This document shows, in pieces, positions 27,440 through 35,720 of a stretch of DNA of 64,000 bases. The DNA lies in contig CAVPTW010000010.1 of NCBI GenBank assembly GCA_963708735.1, forward strand, positions 62,001 through 126,000, read 5' to 3'. Position 1 is the stretch's first letter. The number at the start of each line of letters is the position of its first letter. A program made the translations under genes and the position numbers. Under the pieces are notes generated by a model. The model was not told the origin of the DNA. It was given only the letters and a program-made list of their open reading frames with translations, and ran no database searches. This DNA comes from JAGPUQ01 sp963708735. GTDB taxonomy: Bacteria; Pseudomonadota; Gammaproteobacteria; Pseudomonadales; Porticoccaceae.

Positions 27440-27685
27440 ATGGGCGGAAACGTGATTATTGTGAAAGCCGCGCGCGACCAAGAGGCGGGGGTGTGGTTTG
27501 TCGAATCAAGCGACGTGCCCGGCCTGAATCTGGAAGCTGATTCCTTGGAGGGACTTGCCGCGCAACTCCCCGGGGCAATCCTGGACCTGCTGGAAGCGGG
27601 TGGCGGACTCGGTGACGGCGGTTACGACGTGCCTGTCGAACTGATCGCGCACGCCAGCACCCGCGTTCGCCTTACGGCCGCGTGA
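27440..27685 (+). CDS. hicB: HicB-like antitoxin (DUF1902)
   Basis: 81 residues: MGGNVIIVKAARDQEAGVWF, SDVPGLNLEADSLEGLAAQL, typical of the HicB RNase-H-like fold in its short DUF1902 form, which neutralises HicA. No separate C-terminal DNA-binding domain is evident. The stop overlaps the start of the toxin gene by three bases (GTGA). Order is antitoxin then toxin, the usual order for DUF1902 pairs. It lies 127 nt from the IS right end, so it may have arrived with, or been shielded by, the mobile region. Confidence 0.82.
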   Translation: MGGNVIIVKAARDQEAGVWFVESSDVPGLNLEADSLEGLAAQLPGAILDLLEAGGGLGDGGYDVPVELIAHASTRVRLTAA

Positions 27686-27876
27686 ATGATTACGGAAAGC
27701 CAGTCCGCGAAATCCTGAAGGAGAATGGCTGCACGCGTCTCCGGCTGGGACGCGGTGACCATGAAGTGTGGTGCAGCCCGCACACCCCCAACCCCTTTAC
27801 CGTCCCCGTCAAGATCAAGTCGCGCCACACGGCGAACGGCATCCTCAAGGGCGCTGGGCTGCCAAAGGCGTTCTGA
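27682..27876 (+). CDS. hicA: HicA-like mRNA interferase toxin
   Basis: 64 residues from a GTG overlapping the antitoxin stop (VNDYGKPVREILKENGC). It has the double-stranded-RNA-binding-like HicA pattern: a helix with REILKENGC, then a strand with the conserved histidine (GRGDHEVWCSP), then VPVKIKSRHTANGILKGAGL. HicA toxins cleave mRNA independently of ribosomes. All core positions look intact, so the toxin is probably functional. Coupled to hicB; followed by tRNA-Leu(CAG) on the other strand. Confidence 0.82.
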   Translation: MNDYGKPVREILKENGCTRLRLGRGDHEVWCSPHTPNPFTVPVKIKSRHTANGILKGAGLPKAF

Positions 27877-28008
27877 GCGCGCGCCACCCAGGTTACTACT
27901 GCCGCCCTCTACCAGCCGCGCAGCGCTTTCTATCACTTGGCGTATTGTGGGGAAGGAAGTGGGAATTTTGCTAAACAGGCTTGTAACGCATTGTTTTACA
28001 TAGAAAGG

Positions 28009-28095
28009 TGGTGCCCAGGAGAGGACTTGAACCTCCACGACCGTAAGGCCACTAGCACCTGAAGCTAGCGTGTCTACCAATTTCACCACCTGGGC
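28009..28095 (-). tRNA. tRNA-Leu (anticodon CAG)
   Basis: On the minus strand, an 87-nt tRNA with 7-bp acceptor stem GCCCAGG/CCTGGGC, A discriminator, encoded CCA, D-arm region GTGGTGAAATTGGTAGACAC, anticodon stem CTAGC/GCTAG with loop TTCAGGT (anticodon CAG), long variable arm and T-loop GGTTCAAGTCC. A class II tRNA, matching E. coli leuT-type genes. Confidence 0.96.
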
Positions 28096-28250
28096 GCGGA
28101 CCGAGTCCAATGTTGGACGCCGGCGCGGGAGCAGCACTCTACGTATCGCCCTCAACCTTGTCAATCCGTCATACTGCCGTGGAGCAGGCCGGTGACCGGA
28201 ACCTTCCGGCGCGGGTGTCTGCACCGAATCAATGAGCCATGATCTGACCT

Positions 28251-30704
28251 ATGCGGAACAAACACCTCAAGAATGACCCTCAAGCGGAGCGGGAAGCGGC
28301 GCGCTACGAAAAGCCCATTCCCAGCCGCGAATACATCCTGCAGTTGTTGGCGGACAGTGTGGGACCGCTCAACCAGGCTGAGTTGAGCCGTGAACTCGGC
28401 CTCAAGGACGACGAGCAGATCGAGGCACTGCGACGCCGTCTGGGTGCCATGGTTCGCGATGGACAGATCGTCGAGAACCGCTCCGGCGGCTATGGCGCGC
28501 TGGACAAGATGAACCTGATCAAGGGCCGCGTCACGGGTCATCCCGAGGGCTATGGTTTCGTGGTGGCCGGCGGCGGTCAGGCGGATATCTTTCTGTCCAG
28601 CCGCCAGATGCGGCGGGTGCTGGCGGGCGATCAGGTGCTGGTGCGGATTTCGGGCTTCGACCGTCGCGGTCGTCCCGAAGGTTCCATCGTGGAAGTGCTG
28701 GAACACGGCACGCGGGAACTGGTGGGGCGTTATTTCACCGAGGGCGGCATCCATTTTGTGCGGCCGGACAACCCCGGGATCAGTCAGGACGTGTTGATCA
28801 CGCCGGGCGGCACTGGCGGTGCCCGGGCCGGTCAGATGGTGCTGGTGGAAATTACCCGGCAGCCGTCCCGCGAGGGTCAGCCCGCGGGCCGCATTTCACG
28901 GGTGCTCGGCGATCATCTGGCGCCGGGCATGGAAATCGAAGTCGCGATCCACAACTTCGGTCTGCCCCAGGCCTGGCCGGAGGCGGTCGCCGCCCAGGTC
29001 GGCAAGTTGCCGGAGCGGGTGGAACGCGCCCATTTGCGGGGGCGGGTCGATCTGCGCGAACTGGCGCTGGTCACCATCGACGGCGAGGATGCTCGGGACT
29101 TCGACGACGCCGTCTACTGCGAGCGCCTCAGGTTTGGCGGCTGGCGCCTGCTGGTGGCGATCGCGGACGTCGCCCACTATGTGCCGGCGGGATCCGCACT
29201 GGATCGGGAAGCCTACCAGCGCGGCAATTCGGTCTATTTCCCCGGGCATGTGGTGCCGATGCTGCCGGAGCAGCTTTCCAACGGACTGTGCTCGCTGAAT
29301 CCGGAGGTGGATCGCCTGTGCATGGTGTGCGAGATACGCATCGACCGGAAGGGCGTGGTCAAGCGCTTCGAATTTTATGAAGCCGTGATGCATTCCCGAG
29401 CGCGGCTGACCTACACCCAGGTGGCCGCCATGATCGCCCAGAAGGACGATCCCGAGAGCGGCGTGCGCGGCCAGTTCCGCGCCATTCTGCCTCACATTGA
29501 CGAACTGCATCGCCTCTATCAAGCCCTGCGCGAGGCGCGCGAGCGTCGCGGGGCCATCGACTTCGAATCCGGCGAGACCCGCATCCTGTTCAATGCGGAG
29601 CGCAAAATCGAACGTATCGTGCCGGCCGAACGCACCGAAGCGCACCGCCTGATCGAGGAATGCATGCTGTGCGCCAATGTGTGCACGGCCCAGCTCCTGG
29701 AGAAGAGCAAGCTGCCGGTGCTGTACCGGGTCCACGATGGCCCCCAGGCGGAGAAGCTCGCCAATCTGCGGGAGTTTCTCGGCGAGCTGGGCCTGGGTCT
29801 GCCGGGTGGCGACGAACCCACGCCGGAGGATTTCCAGGCGGTGCTCAAGAAGGTCGCGGGCCGCCCCGATGCCTCGATCATCCAGTCGGTGATGCTGCGC
29901 TCAATGCGACAGGCGCGCTATCAGCCGGAAAACATTGGGCACTTCGGTCTGAATTATCCCGCCTATACCCATTTCACCTCGCCGATTCGCCGTTATCCCG
30001 ATCTCCTGGTGCACCGCGCGATCCGCGTGCTGCTGTGGAGCAAGGGCCGCAACAAGCAGCTGCGCCGGCATGCGGACGCACCCAAGGTGCCATTGTCGCA
30101 AAGCTATCCCTACGATGCGGCAGCCATGGAGGAGGCGGGCGTACAATGCTCGATGACCGAGCGCCGCGCCGACGACGCGACGCGCAGTGTGGTGCATTGG
30201 CTCAAGTGCGAGTACCTGCTCGAACACGTCGCTGATGAATTTGCCGGTGTGGTGGTGGGCGTCACCAGCTTCGGCCTGTTCGTGGAGCTGGAAGAGCTCT
30301 ATGTCGAGGGGCTGATCCACATCACCGGCCTGCCCAAGGATTATTACCACCACGAGCCTGCGCACCATCGCCTCGTCGGTGAGCGCACCCGGCGGGTGTT
30401 CCGGCTGGGCGACCGGCTGCGGGTCCGGGTAGCGCGGGTAAATCTGGACGAACGCAAGGTCGATTTCGATCTGGTCGATGGCGTCGGGCGGCGCCCGGGG
30501 CGGGAGCCGGAAGTATCCCCGACGGCGCGCAAACTCGCGGCTCAGCACACGGAGGAGCAGCGTCGCAAAGGCGGGCGCAAGGGAAAGTCCAGGCAACCGG
30601 CGGTGGCAGCCGCGAAGCCGGCGCGCGGCGGACGCGGTGACACGAAACCGCCCGATGACACGCCGGCCGCGGGCGCGCGGCGACCCGGACGGCGTCGGCG
30701 CTGA
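28251..30704 (+). CDS. rnr: Ribonuclease R
   Basis: 3'-to-5' exoribonuclease of the RNase II family that degrades structured RNA and takes part in rRNA and tmRNA quality control. 817 residues, the normal size. It has an N-terminal winged-helix segment (SREYILQLLADSVGPLNQAEL), two cold-shock domains (GRVTGHPEGYGFVV), the catalytic RNB domain with TIDGEDARDFDDAVYCERL and HFTSPIRRYPDLLVHR, a C-terminal S1 domain (FAGVVVGVTSFGLFVELEELYVEGLIHI) and a basic tail (RRKGGRKGKSRQP ... RRPGRRRR). The start at 28251 is ATG. The E. coli partner rlmB is also near, one gene further on. Confidence 0.97.
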   Translation: MRNKHLKNDPQAEREAARYEKPIPSREYILQLLADSVGPLNQAELSRELGLKDDEQIEALRRRLGAMVRDGQIVENRSGGYGALDKMNLIKGRVTGHPEGYGFVVAGGGQADIFLSSRQMRRVLAGDQVLVRISGFDRRGRPEGSIVEVLEHGTRELVGRYFTEGGIHFVRPDNPGISQDVLITPGGTGGARAGQMVLVEITRQPSREGQPAGRISRVLGDHLAPGMEIEVAIHNFGLPQAWPEAVAAQVGKLPERVERAHLRGRVDLRELALVTIDGEDARDFDDAVYCERLRFGGWRLLVAIADVAHYVPAGSALDREAYQRGNSVYFPGHVVPMLPEQLSNGLCSLNPEVDRLCMVCEIRIDRKGVVKRFEFYEAVMHSRARLTYTQVAAMIAQKDDPESGVRGQFRAILPHIDELHRLYQALREARERRGAIDFESGETRILFNAERKIERIVPAERTEAHRLIEECMLCANVCTAQLLEKSKLPVLYRVHDGPQAEKLANLREFLGELGLGLPGGDEPTPEDFQAVLKKVAGRPDASIIQSVMLRSMRQARYQPENIGHFGLNYPAYTHFTSPIRRYPDLLVHRAIRVLLWSKGRNKQLRRHADAPKVPLSQSYPYDAAAMEEAGVQCSMTERRADDATRSVVHWLKCEYLLEHVADEFAGVVVGVTSFGLFVELEELYVEGLIHITGLPKDYYHHEPAHHRLVGERTRRVFRLGDRLRVRVARVNLDERKVDFDLVDGVGRRPGREPEVSPTARKLAAQHTEEQRRKGGRKGKSRQPAVAAAKPARGGRGDTKPPDDTPAAGARRPGRRRR

Positions 30705-30855
30705 TCCGCATGTATCACCGGGATCCATGGCGCTGGGTGGCTGGCGTCGGGACAAGGTGTTTGATCCACAAGGTGTGCGGCGTATAGTCGACCGGCCGGT
30801 CGCACGGCACCGCCGTGCAGGCCGAATAACAATAAAGCGGTCGTGGAGAGCTACC

Positions 30856-31941
30856 GTGGAAACAGTGATCGTCATTGCCATCATCCTGTTTATCCTCTAC
30901 CTGTTGTACTGGCCGATACCCATTGATCCCCAGGGTTGGAATCCGCCCAAGGCCCCACCCTATGAGGGCCGCTTCGAGCGCAAGAACTCCCTGGCGAGCG
31001 CCGAAAAGCTCTGGCGCGGCAAACTCGCCGGGCCCGAGGCAACCGCCATCAAGGATGGTTACCTCTATACGGGACTGACCAACGGCGATCTCGTGCGCAT
31101 GAAAATCGAGGGGGAGGGCAACCCCGGGGTGCTTGCCAACACCGGCGGTCATCCGCTCGGGTTGAAATTCGATGCCGCAGGCAACCTGATCACCTGCGAC
31201 GCCGAGAAGGGTCTCGTCTGTGTTACCCCCGCGGGCGAGGTATCGGTGTTGAGCAGTTCGGTGGACGGCCGCAAATACAATGTCGCCGACGACCTCGCCA
31301 TCGCCGCCGACGGCAAGATCTACTTCAGCGATATCTCCACCAAATTCAACCTGGCCCAGGCCGGCTACGCGCTCATGGAAGACAACCCGACCGGCGTGCT
31401 GGTGTGCTACGACCCGGCCACCCGGAGCAGCTGTGTTGCCCTCGACAACCTGCGCCTTGCCAATGGCGTTGCGATGGGACCGAACGACGACTATGTGCTG
31501 GTTAACGAAACCCTCGGTTTTTGCGTTACCCGGCTGTGGCTCAAGGGACCGAAGGCGGGACAGCGCGACACCTTCGTGAGCAATCTCCCCGGCGGGCCGG
31601 ACAACATCACCTTCAACGGCAAGGACACCTACTGGGTGGCACTGGCGTTCCCCCGCTACCCGCACCTGGAAGCACTGGCGCCGCAGCCCTTTTTGAAGAA
31701 GCTGATGATGCGCCTGCCGCGGTTCCTGGCCCCGGTTCCGGATTTTTTCGAGGGTCTGCATCTGCCCACTTATGGCTTGTTTGTGGGCGTGGACATGAAT
31801 GGCAATATCACCCACTTCATGGATGCCTATGGTGGCGACATCGGCATGGTGACCAGCGTGCTGGAACACGAAGGCCATCTGTACCTGGGCAGTCTGAGCT
31901 CCGATTTCATCGCGCGCTTGCCGGTGCCTGCGCCGGTGTGA
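30856..31941 (+). CDS. Membrane-anchored SMP-30/strictosidine synthase-like protein
   Basis: 361 residues from the GTG at 30856 (GGAGAG upstream). A single N-terminal hydrophobic segment (TVIVIAIILFILYLLYW) should anchor it, with the beta-propeller domain outside the cytoplasm. Propeller signatures: ATAIKDGYLYTGLTNGDLVRM, HPLGLKFDAAGNLITCDAEKGL, VADDLAIAADGKIYFSDIS, NLRLANGVAMGPNDDYVLVNET and GGPDNITFNGKDTYWVALA. The family includes strictosidine-synthase-like and APMAP lactonase/esterase-type proteins; substrate unknown. It lies between rnr and rlmB, which are adjacent in many gammaproteobacteria, so it looks like an insertion into that pair. Confidence 0.8.
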   Translation: METVIVIAIILFILYLLYWPIPIDPQGWNPPKAPPYEGRFERKNSLASAEKLWRGKLAGPEATAIKDGYLYTGLTNGDLVRMKIEGEGNPGVLANTGGHPLGLKFDAAGNLITCDAEKGLVCVTPAGEVSVLSSSVDGRKYNVADDLAIAADGKIYFSDISTKFNLAQAGYALMEDNPTGVLVCYDPATRSSCVALDNLRLANGVAMGPNDDYVLVNETLGFCVTRLWLKGPKAGQRDTFVSNLPGGPDNITFNGKDTYWVALAFPRYPHLEALAPQPFLKKLMMRLPRFLAPVPDFFEGLHLPTYGLFVGVDMNGNITHFMDAYGGDIGMVTSVLEHEGHLYLGSLSSDFIARLPVPAPV

Positions 31942-31997
31942 AGCCCGCGCCGGTAAGCGGGGTAGAATCCCGGCGCATCAAGCAGTGAGTGGACGGT

Positions 31998-32759
31998 ATG
32001 GCGGGCGGTGCTGAGTGTGATTGGGTTTACGGTGTCCATGCCGTGATGGGGCTGTTGAAAACCGATGCCGGTCGGGTGCGCGAGATCCGGCTGCAACGCC
32101 ATCGTCGCGATCAGCGGCTGGAAAAAGTTCGGTACCTGGCGGAGCAGCAGGGCGTGGCATGGCAGTGGGCCGAGCGCGATGAGCTGGATCGTCTGGCCGA
32201 TGGACGTCACCAGGGGGTGGCGGCGTTTTGCACCGCAGGGGCGCTGCACGACGAAAGCTTTCTGGCCGCTTTGATCGAGGATCGCGCCGAACTGCTGCTC
32301 CTGGTGCTCGACGGAATCACCGACCCCCACAACCTCGGTGCTTGTCTGCGCGCCGCCGATGCGGCCGGCGTTGCCGCCGTGATTGCGCCCCGGGATCGTG
32401 CGGTGGGTATCACCGCAACGGTACAGAAGGTGGCCAGCGGTGCCGCCGCCAGCGTGCCCTATGTGGTGGTGACCAACCTGGCGCGCACCCTGCGGGGCTT
32501 GCAGGAAGCGGGCGTCTGGCTGGTTGGAACCTGTGGCGATGCCGAGTCGTCGCTGTATGACGCCGATCTGCGCGGCCGCACGGCGCTGGTCATGGGTGCG
32601 GAAGACACCGGCCTGCGCCGTCTGACCCGCGACTGCTGTGATCTGCTGGTAAAGCTTCCCATGGCGGGTAGCGTCGAGAGCTTGAATGTCGCCGTCGCCA
32701 CGGGCATCTGTCTGTTTGAGGCGGTCCGGCAGCGGCGTGCCGGCGCCACACCCTCATGA
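31998..32759 (+). CDS. rlmB: 23S rRNA (Gm2251)-2'-O-methyltransferase
   Basis: SPOUT methyltransferase acting on the peptidyl-transferase P loop. 253 residues from the ATG at 31998; a GTG at 31989 is in frame and equally possible. An N-terminal substrate-binding domain (VYGVHAVMGLLKTDAGRVREI) precedes the knotted domain: motif 1 LDGITDPHNLGACLRAADAAG, motif 2 LVMGAEDTGL, motif 3 LPMAGSVESLNVAVATGICLFE. The rnr-rlmB neighbourhood supports RlmB over other TrmH paralogues. Confidence 0.93.
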   Translation: MAGGAECDWVYGVHAVMGLLKTDAGRVREIRLQRHRRDQRLEKVRYLAEQQGVAWQWAERDELDRLADGRHQGVAAFCTAGALHDESFLAALIEDRAELLLLVLDGITDPHNLGACLRAADAAGVAAVIAPRDRAVGITATVQKVASGAAASVPYVVVTNLARTLRGLQEAGVWLVGTCGDAESSLYDADLRGRTALVMGAEDTGLRRLTRDCCDLLVKLPMAGSVESLNVAVATGICLFEAVRQRRAGATPS

Positions 32760-32784
32760 GTATCCTGCCGGGAAGGGCGTGGCA

Positions 32785-33453
32785 GTGACGCGGACGCCCG
32801 CGGTCGCCAGCAACCTCAACCTCCCCAATGCGTTGAGCGTGCTGCGTTTGCTGCTTGCGCCGGTCTTGCTGTGGTGTGCCCATCGCGGGCTGGCGGAACC
32901 TTTCCTCTGGCTGCTGGCGCTGGCGCTGGCGACCGATGCGCTGGACGGTCATCTCGCGCGTCGGCTGGGCGTAGCCACGCCGCTGGGTGCCAGGCTGGAC
33001 AGTTGGGGCGACCTCAGTACCTACGCCGCCATGGTTTTTGGACTGATGTGGCTGTGGCCCGCCGTGTTCGCGCGCGAGGCCTGGTTTCTGTATCTGGCGG
33101 TCGGGTTTTACCTGATTCCTACCCTGACCAGCCTGCTGAAGTTTCGCGAGCTGCCGCGTTATCACACCTGGGCCGCAAAACTTTCGGCGATCCTGATGGC
33201 GCCGGCCTACTATTTACTGGTGCTCTACGACGTGGCCTGGCTGTTTCGCGTGGTGGTGCTGTTTCATATCTGGGTGGCTATCGAGGAGGTCATCATCACC
33301 ATCATCCTCAGCCGGCGCCATTACGATGTGCCGACACTGTTTCATGCGCGCGAGATTGTCCGGCGCCAGCGCGAAGTGCTGTATGAGCGGAGGGCCCGTC
33401 GTCGGGATCGGCGTGTGGCGAAACAGGAAGCCCGGCGGGGCAGGTCGGGGTGA
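32785..33453 (+). CDS. CDP-alcohol phosphatidyltransferase family protein
   Basis: 222 residues from a GTG with GGAAGG at good spacing; GTG 32779 is an alternative. The family signature D-x2-DG-x2-AR-x8-G-x3-D-x3-D is met exactly by DALDGHLARRLGVATPLGARLDSWGD, here split into DALDGHLARR and GARLDSWGD. At least five hydrophobic segments follow (for example MVFGLMWLWPAVF, YLAVGFYLIPTL, LSAILMAPAYYLLVLYDVAW). These enzymes move a phospho-alcohol from a CDP-activated donor to make phospholipids. PgsA, PssA and less common types share the motif, and the basic C-terminal tail does not decide between them. Confidence 0.82.
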   Translation: MTRTPAVASNLNLPNALSVLRLLLAPVLLWCAHRGLAEPFLWLLALALATDALDGHLARRLGVATPLGARLDSWGDLSTYAAMVFGLMWLWPAVFAREAWFLYLAVGFYLIPTLTSLLKFRELPRYHTWAAKLSAILMAPAYYLLVLYDVAWLFRVVVLFHIWVAIEEVIITIILSRRHYDVPTLFHAREIVRRQREVLYERRARRRDRRVAKQEARRGRSG

Positions 33454-33520
33454 TGTCGGTTGGCCCAAGGGCATCGTGCCGAGCTGTACGGAAGCGAGAT
33501 GCCCTGTTGAAGAAAGTACT

Positions 33521-33607
33521 TGGTACCAGAGGCCGGACTCGAACCGGCACGGGTTTTACCCCAACGGATTTTGAATCCGTCGTGTCTACCAATTTCACCA
33601 CTCTGGC
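33521..33607 (-). tRNA. tRNA-Leu (anticodon CAA)
   Basis: 87-nt class II tRNA on the minus strand. Acceptor GCCAGAG/CTCTGGT (G1-U72 wobble), A discriminator, encoded CCA, D region GTGGTGAAATTGGTAGACAC, anticodon stem ACGGA/TCCGT with loop TTCAAAA (anticodon CAA), long variable arm and GGTTCGAGTCC T-loop. Matches E. coli leuX type, which often serves as an integration site; no attachment repeat was identified here. Confidence 0.96.
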
Positions 33608-33655
33608 GCGGCGGCGGAATTATATCAGCAAGGGGAATATTCCCCAGGGGGCAAG

Positions 33656-34516
33656 ATGAAAATTGGTGTTTTTTCCATTCTTCCGAATATGGCCGCTGAT
33701 CCTGCCGTGGTCGCCAAACACGCCGAGGCACTGGGTTTCGACTCCTACTGGGTGCCGGACCATACCATTCTGCCCGTCACTTACTCCGACCAGTATCCGG
33801 GGGTACGACCCGGCCAGCCCGGGCCGGATTATCTCTGGCAGATGCCGGACCCGCTGATCGCACTGACGCGTGCCGCGGCCGTCACCAGCACCATCTTGCT
33901 CGGCACCGGCATTATCCTGGTCCCGGAGCGCAATCCGCTGCTGGCCGCCAAGATGGTCGCGTCCCTGGACTCCTTTTCCGGCGGGCGCTTTCTGATGGGT
34001 ATCGGGGCGGGCTGGAACCGCGAGGAATGCCAGATTCTGGGCGGCGATTTCGATCATCGCTGGGGACAGACCAAGGATTACATCCTGGCCATGAAACAAC
34101 TCTGGACCCAGACGGAATCCAAATACCACGGTAAGTACGTGGATTTCCCGCCGGTGCGCTGTTTTCCGAAACCGGCACAGCGCCCGCATCCGCCGATACT
34201 GTTGGGCGGTTTCACGGCCCAGCGCGTCTACCAGCGCATCGCCGAGTGGGGCGACGGCTGGCTGCCGGTGCTGGAATCGGTGGATCAGTTCCGCCAGGGC
34301 GTCGAGCGGCTCAAGCGGGCTGCCGATACCGCGGGCCGCAACTACGGAGAATTGACGAAGACCGTCTTCGGCATCAAGGGGCAGTGGGAGACCCCGGAGG
34401 AAATCCGCGCGCTGGAAGCGGCGGGTGCGGATCGGGTGGTGATGTGGCTGCCCGAAAATCTGCCGCTCGATGATCTGCTGGCGGCGATGGAGTCCATGGC
34501 GCGTCGGCTGCTCTGA
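33656..34516 (+). CDS. Luciferase-like oxidoreductase, probable F420-type
   Basis: 286 residues, MKIGVFSILPNMAADPAVVAKHAEALGFDSYWVPDH ..., with ILLGTGIILVPERNPLLAAKMVASLDSFSGGRFLMGIGAGWNREE and a glycine-rich GGFTAQRVYQRIAEWGDGW, typical of the F420/FMN-dependent TIM-barrel oxidoreductases of the luciferase superfamily. AGGGGG precedes the ATG. The cofactor (F420 or FMN) cannot be settled from sequence; gammaproteobacteria usually lack F420, so FMN is possible. The substrate is unknown. Separate from the family member at 13191. Confidence 0.82.
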   Translation: MKIGVFSILPNMAADPAVVAKHAEALGFDSYWVPDHTILPVTYSDQYPGVRPGQPGPDYLWQMPDPLIALTRAAAVTSTILLGTGIILVPERNPLLAAKMVASLDSFSGGRFLMGIGAGWNREECQILGGDFDHRWGQTKDYILAMKQLWTQTESKYHGKYVDFPPVRCFPKPAQRPHPPILLGGFTAQRVYQRIAEWGDGWLPVLESVDQFRQGVERLKRAADTAGRNYGELTKTVFGIKGQWETPEEIRALEAAGADRVVMWLPENLPLDDLLAAMESMARRLL

Positions 34517-34664
34517 CCGCACCGAGGACGGCAGCATGGTGAGGCGGATATGACCCGACGTCTCACAGACTGATTTTGCGCGTCAGGGATTGTGTCATCA
34601 CGGCGCATGGGACTGGGGCAGGGCATCGATTTCGGCTACCCTTGCGCCTTTTTTCGGACCCCCC

Positions 34665-35720
34665 ATGCGCCGGGAGCTGTTTCACTACGATCTGCCACCG
34701 GAGCTGATCGCGACCCATCCGCCGCAGCGGCGCCGCGACAGCCGGCTGCTGGTGCTCGACGGGTCGAGCGGTACGCTCGGCCACCGTCAGTTCCCCGATC
34801 TCCCGCAACTGCTGCGCCGCGGCGATCTGCTGGTGTTCAACGACACCCGCGTGATGCCGGCGCGCTTGTTGGGTCACAAGGACAGCGGCGGTCGCGTCGA
34901 GGTGCTGATCGAGCGCCTCGGCGATGACCCGCAGTGGGCGTTGGCGATGATGCGGGCGAGTAAAACGCCCCGGGCCGGCACACGCATACACTTCGACCGA
35001 GGAGTGACGGCGCAGGTGAGCGGGCGTCGCGATGACCTGTTCGAACTCTGTTTCGAAGGCACCATCCCGGTTGTCGAGATTCTGGAAGCGATCGGCGAAA
35101 TACCCCTGCCGCCGTATCTGGGTCGGGCGGCCACTGCGGCTGACCGGGAGCGCTACCAGACGCTGTATGCCCGCGAATCCGGCGCGGTGGCCGCGCCCAC
35201 GGCGGGACTCCACTTCGATGAGGAGATGCTCGCGCAACTCGCCGCGCAGGGTGTTGGAATGGGGTTCGTCACCCTCCACGTCGGCGCGGGCACTTTCCGG
35301 CCGGTGCGCGCCGACAACATCCGCGAGCATCGCATGCACGCCGAGCGGGTCGCCGTCAGCGCCGAACTGTGTGCGCAGGTGGCGGCGACCCGTGCCGCCG
35401 GTGGGCGGGTGATCGCGGTGGGAACCACGGCGGTGCGCAGCCTGGAGACGGCGGCTGCGAGCGGCGTGGTGCAACCTTTTTGCGGCGACACCGATATTTT
35501 CATTTTCCCGGGTTACGAGTTCCGCAGTGTGGATGCCCTGATCACCAACTTTCATCTGCCGGAATCCAGCCTGTTGATGCTGGTTTGCGCCTTTGCCGGC
35601 CATGGCGCGACGCTCGCCGCCTACCGCGCGGCCGTGACTGAGCGCTACCGGTTTTTCAGCTACGGGGACGCCATGTTCATCACCCACAATCCGGCCGCGG
35701 CTACGGAAATTCCCGAGTGA
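34665..35720 (+). CDS. queA: S-adenosylmethionine:tRNA ribosyltransferase-isomerase
   Basis: Converts preQ1 in tRNA to epoxyqueuosine. 351 residues from ATG 34665 (MRRELFHYDLPPELIATHPP). The family segments RDSRLLVLDGSSGTLGHRQF, LLVFNDTRVMPARLLG, APTAGLHFDEEML, TLHVGAGTFRPVR and TNFHLPESSLLMLVCAFAGH are all present. The open frame extends upstream to 34590 without conserved residues. Stop and tgt start overlap (GTGA), giving the usual queA-tgt-sec order. Confidence 0.96.
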   Translation: MRRELFHYDLPPELIATHPPQRRRDSRLLVLDGSSGTLGHRQFPDLPQLLRRGDLLVFNDTRVMPARLLGHKDSGGRVEVLIERLGDDPQWALAMMRASKTPRAGTRIHFDRGVTAQVSGRRDDLFELCFEGTIPVVEILEAIGEIPLPPYLGRAATAADRERYQTLYARESGAVAAPTAGLHFDEEMLAQLAAQGVGMGFVTLHVGAGTFRPVRADNIREHRMHAERVAVSAELCAQVAATRAAGGRVIAVGTTAVRSLETAAASGVVQPFCGDTDIFIFPGYEFRSVDALITNFHLPESSLLMLVCAFAGHGATLAAYRAAVTERYRFFSYGDAMFITHNPAAATEIPE

